Notes: generated by a model from the sequence alone, not told the origin. A DNA stretch of 64,000 nucleotides from Spirosoma luteum DSM 19990 (GCF_000374065.1 NZ_KB893257.1:1-64000), one strand, 5' to 3'; positions 35,039-44,568 are shown, counted from the stretch's first letter. Numbers and translations: made by a program.

Positions 35039-36535
35039 ATGGAAGCTGCTATTGAAAAGCCCAGTGCCAAAACAGGCCACCCAACCGGTCTCTACGTCTT
35101 GTTTTTTACCGAGATGTGGGAACGGTTCAGTTATTACGGGATGCGGGCCATTCTGCTGCTGTTCCTGATCGACAACGTTCGGGGGGGGATGGGGCTGAAC
35201 GAAACGGAGGGAGCGGCCATTTACGGGATTTACACGGCCTCTGTTTACCTGCTTTCGCTGCCCGGTGGCTGGATTGCCGATAACCTACTGGGACAGCGAA
35301 AATCCATCTGGTACGGCGGTATCATCATCATGGTGGGGCACATTATATTGGCCTTTCCGGCGGGAACCACTCTATTTTACCTGGGTCTCTGCGTAGTAGC
35401 CCTCGGAACGGGTCTGTTAAAACCGAATATCAGCACAATCGTCGGCGAATTGTACCCGGAAGGCGGGGCGCGTCGGGATGCCGCTTTTTCCATTTTTTAC
35501 ATGGGTATTAACCTGGGCTCCTTTCTGGGTATTACCATTGTTGGCTATCTGGGTCAGAAAGTAGGCTGGCATTACGGGTTTGGAGCCGCTGCGGTTGGCA
35601 TGGGCCTGGGGCTGATTACCTTTAGACTTTTAGGGCAACGGCATTTGGGCCAGTACGGAAATATACCCGTTAAAGCGGAGTCTACGAATGATAAGGTGCC
35701 CGGCAGCAACACGCCAATGATTGCTTTTCTGGCTGGATTGGTGATAATCCTGACGGTGCTGCAACTAACCAGCGTCATTGATATGACAACGGCTCAGGGG
35801 CTGGCTAAAGCGATGGGTATTATCATTGCGCTGGTGGCCATCGGTTATTTTGCGTATATCCTGTTGGGTGGAGGATTAACAACTGTTGAAAAAAAGAGGG
35901 TCGCTGTCCTGTTCGTTTTTTTTCTGGCGGCTGCTTTGTTCTGGGCAGGTAATGAACAGCAAGGCTCATCTCTACAGATTTTTGCCGACCGTTACACCGA
36001 CCTGAACTTCTTTGGCTGGGAAATGCCATCGAGTTGGTTTCAGAATTTCAACCCGGCTTTTATTCTCCTGTTTTCGCCCGTACTGGCTTCGCTATGGATT
36101 TTTCTGGCGAACCGAAAACTGAATTTTTCGGTGCCCGCTAAATTAGCCACTGGCCTTATTTTACTTGGTCTAGCTTACGTCGTTATGGTTTTTGCTGCTA
36201 GACTAGCCCTGACTGGTACCCGTACATCGGCTCTCTACCTGACGTTCACGTACTTATTCTTCACGCTGGGCGAGTTATTCCTAAGTCCGGTGGGGCTGAG
36301 TTCATTTACCAAACTGGCACCAAAACGCTTCGCAAGCCAGTTGATGGGTATCTGGTTTGTAGGCACCTCGCTGGGAAACTTAATTGCCGGCTTGTTTGCC
36401 GGTGGGTTTGATGAAGAAAACGTACAGCAAATGCCTGCTCTTTTCCAAAGTGTAGCCTACTTTGGCTTAGGTGCTGGCATCATCATGCTACTCTTCGCCA
36501 GGCCCCTGAAAAAATGGATGGGTGGCGTTGAATAA
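35039..36535 (+). CDS. POT-family peptide MFS transporter
   Basis: This 498-aa inner-membrane proton-coupled oligopeptide transporter has about 14 transmembrane helices. The family signatures are FFTEMWERFSYYGMRAILLLFL (the ExxER motif of helix 1) and the block YPEGGARRDAAFSIFYMGINLGSFLG. It imports di- and tripeptides. The ATG at 35039 is the natural start. It is convergent with the small gene at 36542. Confidence 0.93.
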   Translation: MEAAIEKPSAKTGHPTGLYVLFFTEMWERFSYYGMRAILLLFLIDNVRGGMGLNETEGAAIYGIYTASVYLLSLPGGWIADNLLGQRKSIWYGGIIIMVGHIILAFPAGTTLFYLGLCVVALGTGLLKPNISTIVGELYPEGGARRDAAFSIFYMGINLGSFLGITIVGYLGQKVGWHYGFGAAAVGMGLGLITFRLLGQRHLGQYGNIPVKAESTNDKVPGSNTPMIAFLAGLVIILTVLQLTSVIDMTTAQGLAKAMGIIIALVAIGYFAYILLGGGLTTVEKKRVAVLFVFFLAAALFWAGNEQQGSSLQIFADRYTDLNFFGWEMPSSWFQNFNPAFILLFSPVLASLWIFLANRKLNFSVPAKLATGLILLGLAYVVMVFAARLALTGTRTSALYLTFTYLFFTLGELFLSPVGLSSFTKLAPKRFASQLMGIWFVGTSLGNLIAGLFAGGFDEENVQQMPALFQSVAYFGLGAGIIMLLFARPLKKWMGGVE

Positions 36536-36541
36536 GAGAAA

Positions 36542-36802
36542 CTAATACATAGACTTAATAACCAGTTCTGGATTAGCCTGTTCGTATTCCCGAATGGAAA
36601 TTGCTCCTTCGTCGGTTAATTGGTAGTAGGTCGATTCGGTACCATCTTTATCGCTCGCGCTAATCAGGCCAATATTCAATAGCCCCATCGTGTAATAGTT
36701 GACCATCAGGTGGTCAAACGTTGTCCTCTTCGTTAATTGATTGTACGTGCCCCGATGCTGTGAAGCCATCAGAATACTGTACTGGGCAAATGTGATAAAC
36801 AT
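36542..36802 (-). CDS. Small hypothetical protein
   Basis: An 86-aa protein, probably mostly helical, with a C-terminal pattern (TYYQLTDEGAISIREYE) like the winged tail of a small MarR/PadR-type DNA-binding domain. That similarity is weak. The ATG at 36802 is preferred over TTG 36811. It converges with the peptide transporter, leaving only 6 bp between stops. Confidence 0.55.
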   Translation of the reverse strand: MFITFAQYSILMASQHRGTYNQLTKRTTFDHLMVNYYTMGLLNIGLISASDKDGTESTYYQLTDEGAISIREYEQANPELVIKSMY

Positions 36803-37893
36803 GTTCGTCAATTGATTAAATAATAGGAATAATACAACTATCAGCGAAATCCGTGCCTTTTTTTAGTAAAAATAGAGCCAGTGAGCAACCAGATTACAGT
36901 AGCATAAGTTGATTGTTAAACATTTTGTTACTATATAGTCTATTATTTTACTTATTGGCCTTTGCAGTCTCTTATGGACTCGTAATCAATCTGTTAGAGT
37001 TGGTAGGGTGTTATTGACGCACAACTAAATAACGATTTTTGTGTGACCTACTGAATTTCTTTATTTGTAAGTATTCAAAAGGTGAAAATTGTTAATTAAA
37101 AATATACATATTATACTATCGTTGTATCAGATAACGAATCTATCATTATAGATTGACATAAAATTTGCTCAAATAACTTATTGATTTTTGTGATTTATTC
37201 GGCTGGTACGAAACGTCCTAACGAAGTTTTTCTTCATTCTTATGTTACTACTATCTGTGAAAAGTTAACTGAAAAAAATTATCCACCAAACTGGAAAAAA
37301 TTAGAAAAAATTTTTCTGTTTATTTAACGGTATTTATTAATGCTAAATTAGGATAATAAAATGTATTCTTTTTACTGTAAAAAGTAACCAAACAGGAGGA
37401 TTCCAAAAAGTATGCCTAATTGTAGCTTACTAATGATCAGGCTACATAACTTATATTTTTTTCAAGGCTCATCCAGCTTTGCAGATAAAGAGCGGGTAAC
37501 CATGACCGGTATGCAATGGTATAATCCTGGATTTAAGCGTCAAATAACTGTACTAATAAAATATCAAAGGAGTCATCTTTTCATTTTAGTGAACAAGTAT
37601 ATAAAAAGCGATTACTGGGTGGGTAGCGAATTAGTCTTGATCGATATTCGTCAGACAGCTCAAAGGGCTTTTGATGTGCCGTTTTTGCAAAAGCCCGGCC
37701 CTCACGACTGCTGGATACTGACCCTGAGGAGGGCGTTAATAACGGGAGCCTTTTCTGTTGGGTAGTTCGCAACGTGTTTATGCCTTGAGCAGACGTAATC
37801 AGTTCCGGGCAGTTTTGTAGGATTATACCTCCAGCCCCAAAGTAGTAGCCAAACAGGCCGGGGGCTGGTAAGACTAGCAGAGAAACCTACTTT
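36803..37893. other. 1.1-kb AT-rich gap without a convincing gene
   Basis: Between 36803 and 37411 the DNA is markedly richer in A and T than its neighbours, full of short A/T runs, with no ORF of note. From 37412 to 37765 one weak ORF exists. No tRNA, repeat unit or insertion-sequence remnant was recognised. It may be decayed foreign DNA or a regulatory region. Confidence 0.5.
37412..37765 (+). CDS. Doubtful ORF in AT-rich gap
   Basis: This 117-aa ORF has no domain, signal peptide or repeat. Its one point in favour is a strong AGGAGG twelve bases before the ATG, which is rare in Bacteroidota. The composition (many R, K, Q and aromatic residues late in the chain) looks non-native, so it may be chance or a gene remnant. 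Confidence 0.25.
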   Translation: MPNCSLLMIRLHNLYFFQGSSSFADKERVTMTGMQWYNPGFKRQITVLIKYQRSHLFILVNKYIKSDYWVGSELVLIDIRQTAQRAFDVPFLQKPGPHDCWILTLRRALITGAFSVG

Positions 37894-38772
37894 TTATAAA
37901 AGCACCAGTAAGCTCCCCGGAAGTATCCGCACATCGGCCCGGCCGGAGGATAACGTGAGTGGCTCGCCGTCGGCATGGATAAGCAGCGGCTCGTTGGTTT
38001 GCACGGTTGCTTTCATGATGGCATGCCCTTGCCAGTAGGGAGATTGATTCAGGGTTTTATTGAACAGTCGCCAGGTAATCATCCCGGCTGCCTGTGCCGG
38101 GAATGGTCTGATTTCGCACTGCTCCAGTTTACCATCGGCAATATTAGCCTGAGGAGCCATCCAGGCGTTGTTGCCAAACTGCCCGGCATTAGCGAAAGTG
38201 AGGGAGAATAGTTGTCTCCGTTCACCATCGAGGGTAAATACGGGCGGCTCGTAAGCCCAGAAGGCCCGAAAAGCAGCACGGATATAGGTTGGCAGACCAC
38301 GCACAGGCTCCCTGGCAAACGCATGGGCCACAAACGCTTCGAAACCCAGTCCGGCAGTGCAGAAGAAGGGGTGCCCGCTTATTTCACCACTGTCGATAAC
38401 AACAGGTCGCCCCGACAGGGCACATTCGATGGCTTTGAGGGGGTTTAGTGAAATACCCAGATGGCGGGCCAGCCCATTGCCTGAGCCAATGGGAACAATA
38501 CCCAACGCCGTAGCCGACCGTCGTAGAGCCTGCGCCGTTTCGTTGATGGTTCCATCGCCCCCAATGGCCAGTACGCGGCTCACGCCCTGCTCAACGGCCC
38601 TCGCTGCTAATTCGGTAGCGTGGCCGGGGTGGGTGGTCATTACCACATCGGGCGAGAAATCAAGCGCATTGGCCCGGCGCACGAACGCATCCTGAAGCAG
38701 TTTTTTTTGCTCGACAGACGTAGTGCCGGAAAGCGGGTTGATGATGGCCAGAACAGCCGAACGGGTAGCCAC
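37894..38772 (-). CDS. Diacylglycerol kinase-like lipid kinase (YegS/DagK family)
   Basis: This 292-aa cytosolic or membrane-associated lipid kinase has the nucleotide motif GGDGTINETAQAL, substrate loop PIGSGNGLARHLG and a C-terminal beta-sandwich. These enzymes phosphorylate diacylglycerol or related lipids. It starts with GTG at 38772, immediately after the stop of a 37-aa membrane peptide gene, indicating coupling. Confidence 0.9.
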   Translation of the reverse strand: MATRSAVLAIINPLSGTTSVEQKKLLQDAFVRRANALDFSPDVVMTTHPGHATELAARAVEQGVSRVLAIGGDGTINETAQALRRSATALGIVPIGSGNGLARHLGISLNPLKAIECALSGRPVVIDSGEISGHPFFCTAGLGFEAFVAHAFAREPVRGLPTYIRAAFRAFWAYEPPVFTLDGERRQLFSLTFANAGQFGNNAWMAPQANIADGKLEQCEIRPFPAQAAGMITWRLFNKTLNQSPYWQGHAIMKATVQTNEPLLIHADGEPLTLSSGRADVRILPGSLLVLL

Positions 38773-38886
38773 TTAGGAAAAGAAAATAAATAACAGCAGA
38801 ATAAAAACAACAATAAAGACGTAGTACCAGCCATCCGAAAAGATGTAGGGCTTGTACTCATTATAAAATTTCTGAATCTTGTTCAT
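38773..38886 (-). CDS. 37-aa single-pass membrane peptide
   Basis: An ORF of 37 codons reads MNKIQKFYNEYKPYIFSDG and then a hydrophobic helix of about 17 residues (YVFIVVFILLLFIFF). Its stop TAA directly abuts the GTG of the lipid-kinase gene, so the two are likely translated together. The peptide could anchor or regulate the kinase at the membrane (inference). Confidence 0.6.
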   Translation of the reverse strand: MNKIQKFYNEYKPYIFSDGWYYVFIVVFILLLFIFFS

Positions 38887-38986
38887 AAGGCACCGCCTAC
38901 GATGAATGCTCCCGTAAAGGTACGCACGGTTCGGCCGTTTATGGTTTACGGCCTATAGTTCATGGTTTTGTCAACCGCCATGTGCC

Positions 38987-39724
38987 CTATAACGCCTGAC
39001 CACCATTCACTGATAAAACGTGTCCGTTCACGAACGACGCTTCGTCAGAAGCCAGAAACAGATACGCATGGGCAATGTCTTCCGGCTGACCGATGCGCCG
39101 GGCGGGTATAGTGGCAATGGCGTGATTACGAACTTCGTCGGGCATCGCATCGGTCATGGCTGTTTGAATAAAGCCGGGTGCTACGGCGTTGGCCGTAATG
39201 CCTTTGGGCCCCAGTTCCTTAGCCCACGAACGGACCATGCCAATAATCCCGGCTTTAGCCGCAGCATAGTTAGTCTGCCCAAAGGCGCCGTGTACCCCAT
39301 TGATGGACGATGTACAGATAATACGTCCTTGTTTCTGCGCCACCATGTAGGGAGCAATGATTTTTGTGCAGTTGAATACCCCGGTCAAATTGACATCGAT
39401 AACCTGTTGCCATTCCTCGAAAGACATTTTTAGCAGGCTTTTGTCGCGGGTGATGCCTGCGTTATTGATTAAAATGTCAATTCGTCCGTAGCGGTCGTGT
39501 ACAGCTTGCGCCGTGGTTTCGATGGTTGCCACATCGGTGGTACTTACGGGGTTGAACTCGCACCGGAACCCCTGCTCCCGCAACTGCTGTGCGGTGGTTT
39601 CCCCTTCGGCCAGTACATCCCAGATGATGACTATAGCACCTTCCCGACAAAAGACTTCGGCGGCTTTCTGGCCAATTCCACGGGCAGCTCCGGTAATAAT
39701 TGCCACTTTATCAGCTAATCGCAT
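38987..39724 (-). CDS. SDR family oxidoreductase, FabG/PhbB-like
   Basis: This 245-aa classical SDR has the NADP(H) motif GAARGIGQ, NNAGITRD, catalytic Ser in SSINGVHG and YAAAK (Y-x-x-x-K). It probably reduces 3-oxoacyl-ACP or acetoacetyl-CoA. No fab or pha neighbours are present, so it may be a dedicated or secondary copy. It is cytosolic. Confidence 0.88.
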   Translation of the reverse strand: MRLADKVAIITGAARGIGQKAAEVFCREGAIVIIWDVLAEGETTAQQLREQGFRCEFNPVSTTDVATIETTAQAVHDRYGRIDILINNAGITRDKSLLKMSFEEWQQVIDVNLTGVFNCTKIIAPYMVAQKQGRIICTSSINGVHGAFGQTNYAAAKAGIIGMVRSWAKELGPKGITANAVAPGFIQTAMTDAMPDEVRNHAIATIPARRIGQPEDIAHAYLFLASDEASFVNGHVLSVNGGQAL

Positions 39725-39834
39725 AGTTATTCAGGCTATCAAATTTTGTTGGCGACAAACGTCGGTAAACCAGAAACGCATACCATCCGTTCAACTACCG
39801 AAGGATTCACTTAGTTTAGTAAAAAAAGTTGGCT

Positions 39835-40293
39835 ATGAACTATCTCCTTACAGCTTTACTACTCGTTTCAATCTGTCTGCCAGGGGTAGGGCAGCGGACC
39901 ATTGAAGCAGAAAAAGCACAAACAGCCAAAGAGCGACGCGCTATCCTGCAAATCCTCGAACGCCAGACCACCGACTGGAATGCCGGACGGGTAGACCGGT
40001 TTATGAACGGGTACTGGCCCTCGGATTCACTGACTTTTGTGGGGAAGGTAGGTATCACCTATGGCTATCAGGCTACCCTGGCCAACTACAAAAAACGCTA
40101 CCCCGACCGGGCTTCGATGGGAACGCTGAAATTCGACATTCTGGAACTGGATTTACTGACGCCCAACACGGCCTACGTTATTGGCCGGTATCATTTGACC
40201 CGCCCCCAAGTCGGGGATGCCGAGGGGTATTTTACCCTACTTTGGCGAAAAATGAAAAACCGTTGGGTTATTGTCAGTGACCATTCGAGTTAG
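39835..40293 (+). CDS. Exported SnoaL/NTF2-like protein (DUF4440 type)
   Basis: This 152-aa protein has a signal peptide (MNYLLTALLLVSICLPGVGQ) and an NTF2-like cone fold: ILERQTTDWNAGRVDRFMNGYW, then a strand-rich C-terminus ending WRKMKNRWVIVSDHSS. Family members bind small molecules or act as simple enzymes. The ATG at 39835 is chosen over a TTG six bases earlier. The role is unknown. Confidence 0.8.
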   Translation: MNYLLTALLLVSICLPGVGQRTIEAEKAQTAKERRAILQILERQTTDWNAGRVDRFMNGYWPSDSLTFVGKVGITYGYQATLANYKKRYPDRASMGTLKFDILELDLLTPNTAYVIGRYHLTRPQVGDAEGYFTLLWRKMKNRWVIVSDHSS

Positions 40294-40335
40294 GGTAGCC
40301 ATGGACTTAGAGCACTTTCCTGTACTGAAAAAGAA

Positions 40336-40418
40336 TTTGTCATTTCAACCGTAGGGACAAACCCCAACATCACTTATTAGTCAGGCAAGCGATTTCTCCC
40401 TGCGGTCGAGATGACAGA
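40336..40418. repeat. Dispersed palindromic repeat, copy 2
   Basis: The inverted arms at 40336-40357 and 40397-40418 pair with about four mismatches in 22. The right part (ATTTCTCCCTGCGGTCG...ATGACA) matches copy 1 at 11265-11356. It lies between convergent genes, where it could end both transcripts. Confidence 0.75.
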
Positions 40419-40432
40419 TTAATTGTATTCGC

Positions 40433-41575
40433 CTACGTCCAGTAATTGAACTTTTTCTTCGTGAAAATCGACTTCGGAATCATGGCATGAACGCCTAATG
40501 TCTGGTCAACGACCTGACTAACCTCAAAATCGACGCCTGTGCTGGCAATGGACAGGGCTTCATTAAATGTAAAGCCCAGTTCATCACTGATGAAGGTGAC
40601 CGCTTCCGAAAGAGCATTTTTCATCGCTTTGTTCAGGTCTTTGTCCAGGCCGATGGCAATGAAATGAGTGGGCGTTTCGGCTCGGCACTGTTTGAGGGTT
40701 TTCCCTTTGTGAACAATGAACTTTGCCGTGAGGGTTAAGGCTGTTTCGATGGCTACGCCACTTACCTCGCCATTACCCTGCGCCCCGTGGCCATCCCCGG
40801 CCGTGAATAACCCACCCGGAACCGATACCGGCAGGTACAGCGTAGACCCTTTGGTCAGATGTTTGATGTCCAGATTACCGCCAAAAAAATTAGGTGGGAT
40901 AGAGCTTTGATGGCCCATATCGGCAGGTGGTGATAGCGCCATAACGCCCATAAACGGCTTGAGGGGAATGTCGACACCCGCCACGCAGGAAGCCGTCATG
41001 CGCCTGGTATCATACCGGTACACAAACGTTTCGCGGGTGGTGACCGCATCGGGAATGCCGCCCCCACCGGGCCACACACTGTTCACCCCAAAGCTGGCCG
41101 GGAAGCTCAGGTCGAGTATCCGAATCTCCAGGGTATCGCCTGGTTGGGCACCATCGATGTAGACTGGACCCGTCAGCATATGACCACGAATGCCCGATGG
41201 TTCGGGCTTCACGTTTTTCAGGATGGCAATTACTTCCTGGGCGTGCTGATCGATGGGTAAGTTATTTTTGGTGTAAAATTCGTCGGGGTTGGTGCGGCTA
41301 ACGCCCGATGGGTTGACCGTTTGAATCTCGATGATATCTCCATCTTTAGCTGTATAAACGGGTGGGACATCGGCCCCAAAATAGCCCCAAACCATATTTT
41401 CGGGGAGTGAACGCACGACGTGGTCCGGTTTAACCCGTGCCGGCTCTTTTTCGGGTTCGGTAGTTGCCGAACGGGGGCCCCCGGCCGACGCATTGGTCAT
41501 CAGACTATTGACTGAGAGTAAGATCAGTCCCTTTTTGGTAGACTGGCGAAGGAAATTTCGTCGGGAATTTTTCAT
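40433..41575 (-). CDS. Acetamidase/formamidase family protein
   Basis: This 380-aa protein has a Tat-like N-terminus (SRRNFLRQSTKKGLILLSVN). The fold shows family blocks GHMLTGPVYIDGAQPGDTLEIRILDL, VPGGLFTAGDGHGAQGNGEVSG and the metal-site His/Asp residues there. Relatives hydrolyse short-chain amides to ammonia and acid. The signal indicates a periplasmic site. It lies 48 bp from the S10 peptidase gene on the same strand, so the two may be co-transcribed. Confidence 0.88.
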   Translation of the reverse strand: MKNSRRNFLRQSTKKGLILLSVNSLMTNASAGGPRSATTEPEKEPARVKPDHVVRSLPENMVWGYFGADVPPVYTAKDGDIIEIQTVNPSGVSRTNPDEFYTKNNLPIDQHAQEVIAILKNVKPEPSGIRGHMLTGPVYIDGAQPGDTLEIRILDLSFPASFGVNSVWPGGGGIPDAVTTRETFVYRYDTRRMTASCVAGVDIPLKPFMGVMALSPPADMGHQSSIPPNFFGGNLDIKHLTKGSTLYLPVSVPGGLFTAGDGHGAQGNGEVSGVAIETALTLTAKFIVHKGKTLKQCRAETPTHFIAIGLDKDLNKAMKNALSEAVTFISDELGFTFNEALSIASTGVDFEVSQVVDQTLGVHAMIPKSIFTKKKFNYWT

Positions 41576-41623
41576 CAGGTTGTTAATGTCGGTGATTATG
41601 GGTAAGACCCTGGGAAAGGCTCC

Positions 41624-43189
41624 TTACCGGCTTCCTGAATACTTGGCCGGTTCGCTGTTTTTGGGCGTGCTTTTTTTGATAAATGTCCGCAGGCGCTCGT
41701 TGCTGGTGGCCAAATCCTCTTTGCGGAGGTACATCATATGGCCGCTCCGGTAGCCTTCCCATTCCATACGGTCTTTGAGTTTGCCGCTGGCATCCATCTG
41801 CCACATGTTGTATTTGGCATTGAAATAATCGCAGGCACCATCGTAATAGCCCGACTGAACCAGCAGATGCAGATACGGATTTTGCGCCATTGCCTGACGC
41901 AGGTTTTCGCCCGTGTGGTTGTTGGTATTATCCCAGGGGCGTACCGGCCCGAACATGTAGTATTTCAGGTCCGTTTTGTAGTTTAGTTCTTCGCGCATAA
42001 ACAGGTTGATAGCGGGCGTGAACGAGTGCAGCCAGGAAGTCAGTTCCGAATTATAATCCGGGGCAATACCAGCGTCTTTACTATCCATACCCAAATAGCG
42101 CGAGTCCAGCCGGCCTACCGTCTGGCTTTTGTCGCGGAGGAGTTCTTTCCAGAAAAAATTGGTGGGTACGTCCAGGTTTTGCTGCATCACGGCCGTTTCG
42201 GTCAACCCCGAATACCGGGCTACTTTTTTAGCAATTTCGGCGCGTTTCTGGTCGCTCAATGAGCCACCAAGTGCCAGCGCAGGCAGGTACTCCTGAATGG
42301 TGAAATTTTCCACTTCGGGCAGTACATCGGTCAGGTCTTTTTTCTGTAAATCAGCCGGTAGCGCTTTATGAAACCAGGCCGTAGCCGCAAAATACGGTAG
42401 TTTAAGCGCCCCTTGGGCCGGTCCGTCGCGGTCGATTCCGAGGTCGGTGGGAGAAACCAGAATAACGCCGTTCAGGTACATCCAGTGGCTGTTTTGCAGT
42501 TCCAGCGCCAGGCCCGATACCCGCGTGGTACCGTAACTTTCACCAATCAGGTACTTCGGTGAAGCCCAGCGGTTATACCGGCTAACGAACGTGTTGATCC
42601 AGTCGGCCAGGTATTTGATGTCGGCGTTGACACCAAAGAACAGTTTGGCTGCGGGTACATCCTTGTTCACTGGCCGCGAAAAACCAGTATTGACCGGGTC
42701 GACATACACAATGTCGGCTACGTCGAGAATGGAATGGGGATTGTCTTTAACGCCGTAGGGTTGAACGGGGTAGCCCTCATCATCTACCTTGAGGATGCGC
42801 GGCCCTGTATAGCCAATCATCATCCAGACGGAAGCCGTACCGGGGCCACCGTTGAACGAAATGACCAGCGGGCGGGCAGTGCGGTCGGTAATGTCGGAGC
42901 GTTCGAAATAAGTGAAAAACACACCGGCCACGGCTTTGCCCTCCTCATCCCAAACCGGGATGGTGCCGGCAGTGGCTTTATAGGGAACCCGCTGTCCTTT
43001 AATGGTCACCTGCCCGTTGGTTACCACCTGCGAATCGATGTCCAGACTTCGGGAATCTGGTGCCGGTTTATCCTCTTTGGGTGATTTGCCTTCTTTAGCC
43101 GGTTGTTTTTCGGCGTTAGCTGGCTTTTGTGCCAGTGTACTGGTGAGCGTGTAGCAACTGAATAGTAACAGAAGAAAAACTTGTTTCAT
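41624..43189 (-). CDS. S10-family serine carboxypeptidase, exported
   Basis: This 521-aa protein has a signal peptide (MKQVFLLLLFSCYTLTSTLAQ) and a K/P/E-rich linker. The carboxypeptidase core has the oxyanion motif NGGPGTAS, nucleophile GESYG, and family blocks DPVNTGFS and HMMYL with the catalytic His. It should release C-terminal residues from peptides in the periplasm or outside. A good -7 element lies 29 bp upstream. The acetamidase gene follows. Confidence 0.9.
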   Translation of the reverse strand: MKQVFLLLLFSCYTLTSTLAQKPANAEKQPAKEGKSPKEDKPAPDSRSLDIDSQVVTNGQVTIKGQRVPYKATAGTIPVWDEEGKAVAGVFFTYFERSDITDRTARPLVISFNGGPGTASVWMMIGYTGPRILKVDDEGYPVQPYGVKDNPHSILDVADIVYVDPVNTGFSRPVNKDVPAAKLFFGVNADIKYLADWINTFVSRYNRWASPKYLIGESYGTTRVSGLALELQNSHWMYLNGVILVSPTDLGIDRDGPAQGALKLPYFAATAWFHKALPADLQKKDLTDVLPEVENFTIQEYLPALALGGSLSDQKRAEIAKKVARYSGLTETAVMQQNLDVPTNFFWKELLRDKSQTVGRLDSRYLGMDSKDAGIAPDYNSELTSWLHSFTPAINLFMREELNYKTDLKYYMFGPVRPWDNTNNHTGENLRQAMAQNPYLHLLVQSGYYDGACDYFNAKYNMWQMDASGKLKDRMEWEGYRSGHMMYLRKEDLATSNERLRTFIKKSTPKNSEPAKYSGSR

Positions 43190-43217
43190 ACCTGTAAACC
43201 TGGATTGATGAGTGAAC

Positions 43218-43225
43218 CAAAAATA
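43218..43225 (-). promoter_or_regulatory. Bacteroidota -7 promoter element for the S10 peptidase
   Basis: On the minus strand this reads TATTTTTG, a match to TAnnTTTG, 29 bp before the start at 43189. The rest of the 43190-43451 gap shows nothing else of note. Confidence 0.5.
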
Positions 43226-43439
43226 ACGCCTTGCCGGATTGCCCGCTTTCGACCGACTAAAGATAAGAAGAATAACAGCAGCGTATTTGGCGGGTGCAGG
43301 ACAAGTTTGTCTTAGCCCGCATCGCAGTCTGGCTCCAACCAGGGGCTGACAGATAAGGGCGAAACTTATTATTTAAAGCGTATTCGCCGTTACCCGGTAC
43401 GACACAGATTTAAAAGGCGGTAAAGCTTTCAGGTCTTCT

Positions 43440-43447
43440 TATTTTTG
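43440..43447 (+). promoter_or_regulatory. Bacteroidota -7 element almost touching the mscS-like start
   Basis: TATTTTTG ends only 4 bases before the ATG at 43452. If used, transcription would begin at or next to the start codon, giving a leaderless message. Confidence 0.45.
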
Positions 43448-43451
43448 CACC

Positions 43452-44567
43452 ATGCAACAACAATTAGATAGTTGGATACGGGCCGTTATCCGCTGGTTCG
43501 GCTATATTCCCAACCGCGACTTGTCAGGGTGGATATTGCTGCTTGCAGCCGTGTTGGCCGGTGTTGTGGTCGATGTCGTTATCACACAGATTATCCGGCT
43601 GGTGGGGCGTCAGCGGCCTTTTCAAACGCTGGCTTTGTTGAGGCAGTATGCCCGCTGGCCCTTCTGGCTTTTCATGCCCTCCCTGTTTTTTCTGCTGGCT
43701 ACCAACGTGCAGTCTGAGCGTTTTTTGCGTCGGCATCCGGTAGCGGATAAAATGGCCGAAGTGCTGTTCATCGTTTGTACGACCTGGCTGGTTATTCAGT
43801 TGTTGAAAGTGGGCGAAAAGCGCCTGATTCTGCAATACGATACCAACGACGATGAAAAATTAAAGCAACGGAAATTTGTTACGCAGGTTCGTTTCTTTCG
43901 TCGAGTAGTTGCCATTACTATCCTTCTCATCGGGACTTCGCTGGTACTTATTTCGTTTCAGGGCAGCCGGAAACTAGGGCTCAGTGTATTAACCTCAGCC
44001 GGTGTCGTGTCGGTTGTAATTGGTTTTGCTGCCCAGAAAACGCTGGCCAATCTGCTGGCCGGTGTTCAGATTGCATTCAATCAGCAAATCCGGCTCAACG
44101 ATGCGGTAGTGGTCGAGAAGGAGTGGGGCCGTGTGGAGGAAATCAACCTCACCAGCGTCATCGTGCGTATATGGGACCGGCGTCGGCTTATTTTGCCCAT
44201 CACGTACTTCGTTGAAAAGCCATTCGAGAACTGGACCCGTTCGGATGCTTCCATCATAGGGTCCATCATTCTCTACCTGGATTATAACGTACCCGTCGAT
44301 AAGCTGCGGGAAAAAGCGCGTAAGCTGGCCGAAGATGACCCCCTGTGGACTGGCGAAACCTTCTCCGTTCAGGTAATCGATACGCTGCCTACCTGCATTC
44401 AGGTGCGCATTCTGGTCTCGGCGCCTGATTCACCTTCGGCCTTCGATTTGCGGTGTCACATGCGGGAACAACTCATTGCTTTTATCCGGGACGAATACCC
44501 GCAGGGGCTGCCTCAGAGCCGACTTGTGCTGGCCTCAGAATTGATACCGAAAGAACCGGAAATCTAG
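43452..44567 (+). CDS. MscS-family mechanosensitive channel
   Basis: This 371-aa inner-membrane protein has four or five hydrophobic helices in its N-terminal half. The pore-lining region is followed by the MscS beta domain: VVSVVIGFAAQKTLANLLAGVQIAFNQQIRLNDAVVVEKEWGRVEEINL. It gates under membrane tension and releases solutes during osmotic downshock. It ends two bases before the convergent glpK stop. Its start is very close to a -7 element. Confidence 0.9.
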   Translation: MQQQLDSWIRAVIRWFGYIPNRDLSGWILLLAAVLAGVVVDVVITQIIRLVGRQRPFQTLALLRQYARWPFWLFMPSLFFLLATNVQSERFLRRHPVADKMAEVLFIVCTTWLVIQLLKVGEKRLILQYDTNDDEKLKQRKFVTQVRFFRRVVAITILLIGTSLVLISFQGSRKLGLSVLTSAGVVSVVIGFAAQKTLANLLAGVQIAFNQQIRLNDAVVVEKEWGRVEEINLTSVIVRIWDRRRLILPITYFVEKPFENWTRSDASIIGSIILYLDYNVPVDKLREKARKLAEDDPLWTGETFSVQVIDTLPTCIQVRILVSAPDSPSAFDLRCHMREQLIAFIRDEYPQGLPQSRLVLASELIPKEPEI

Positions 44568-44568
44568 T

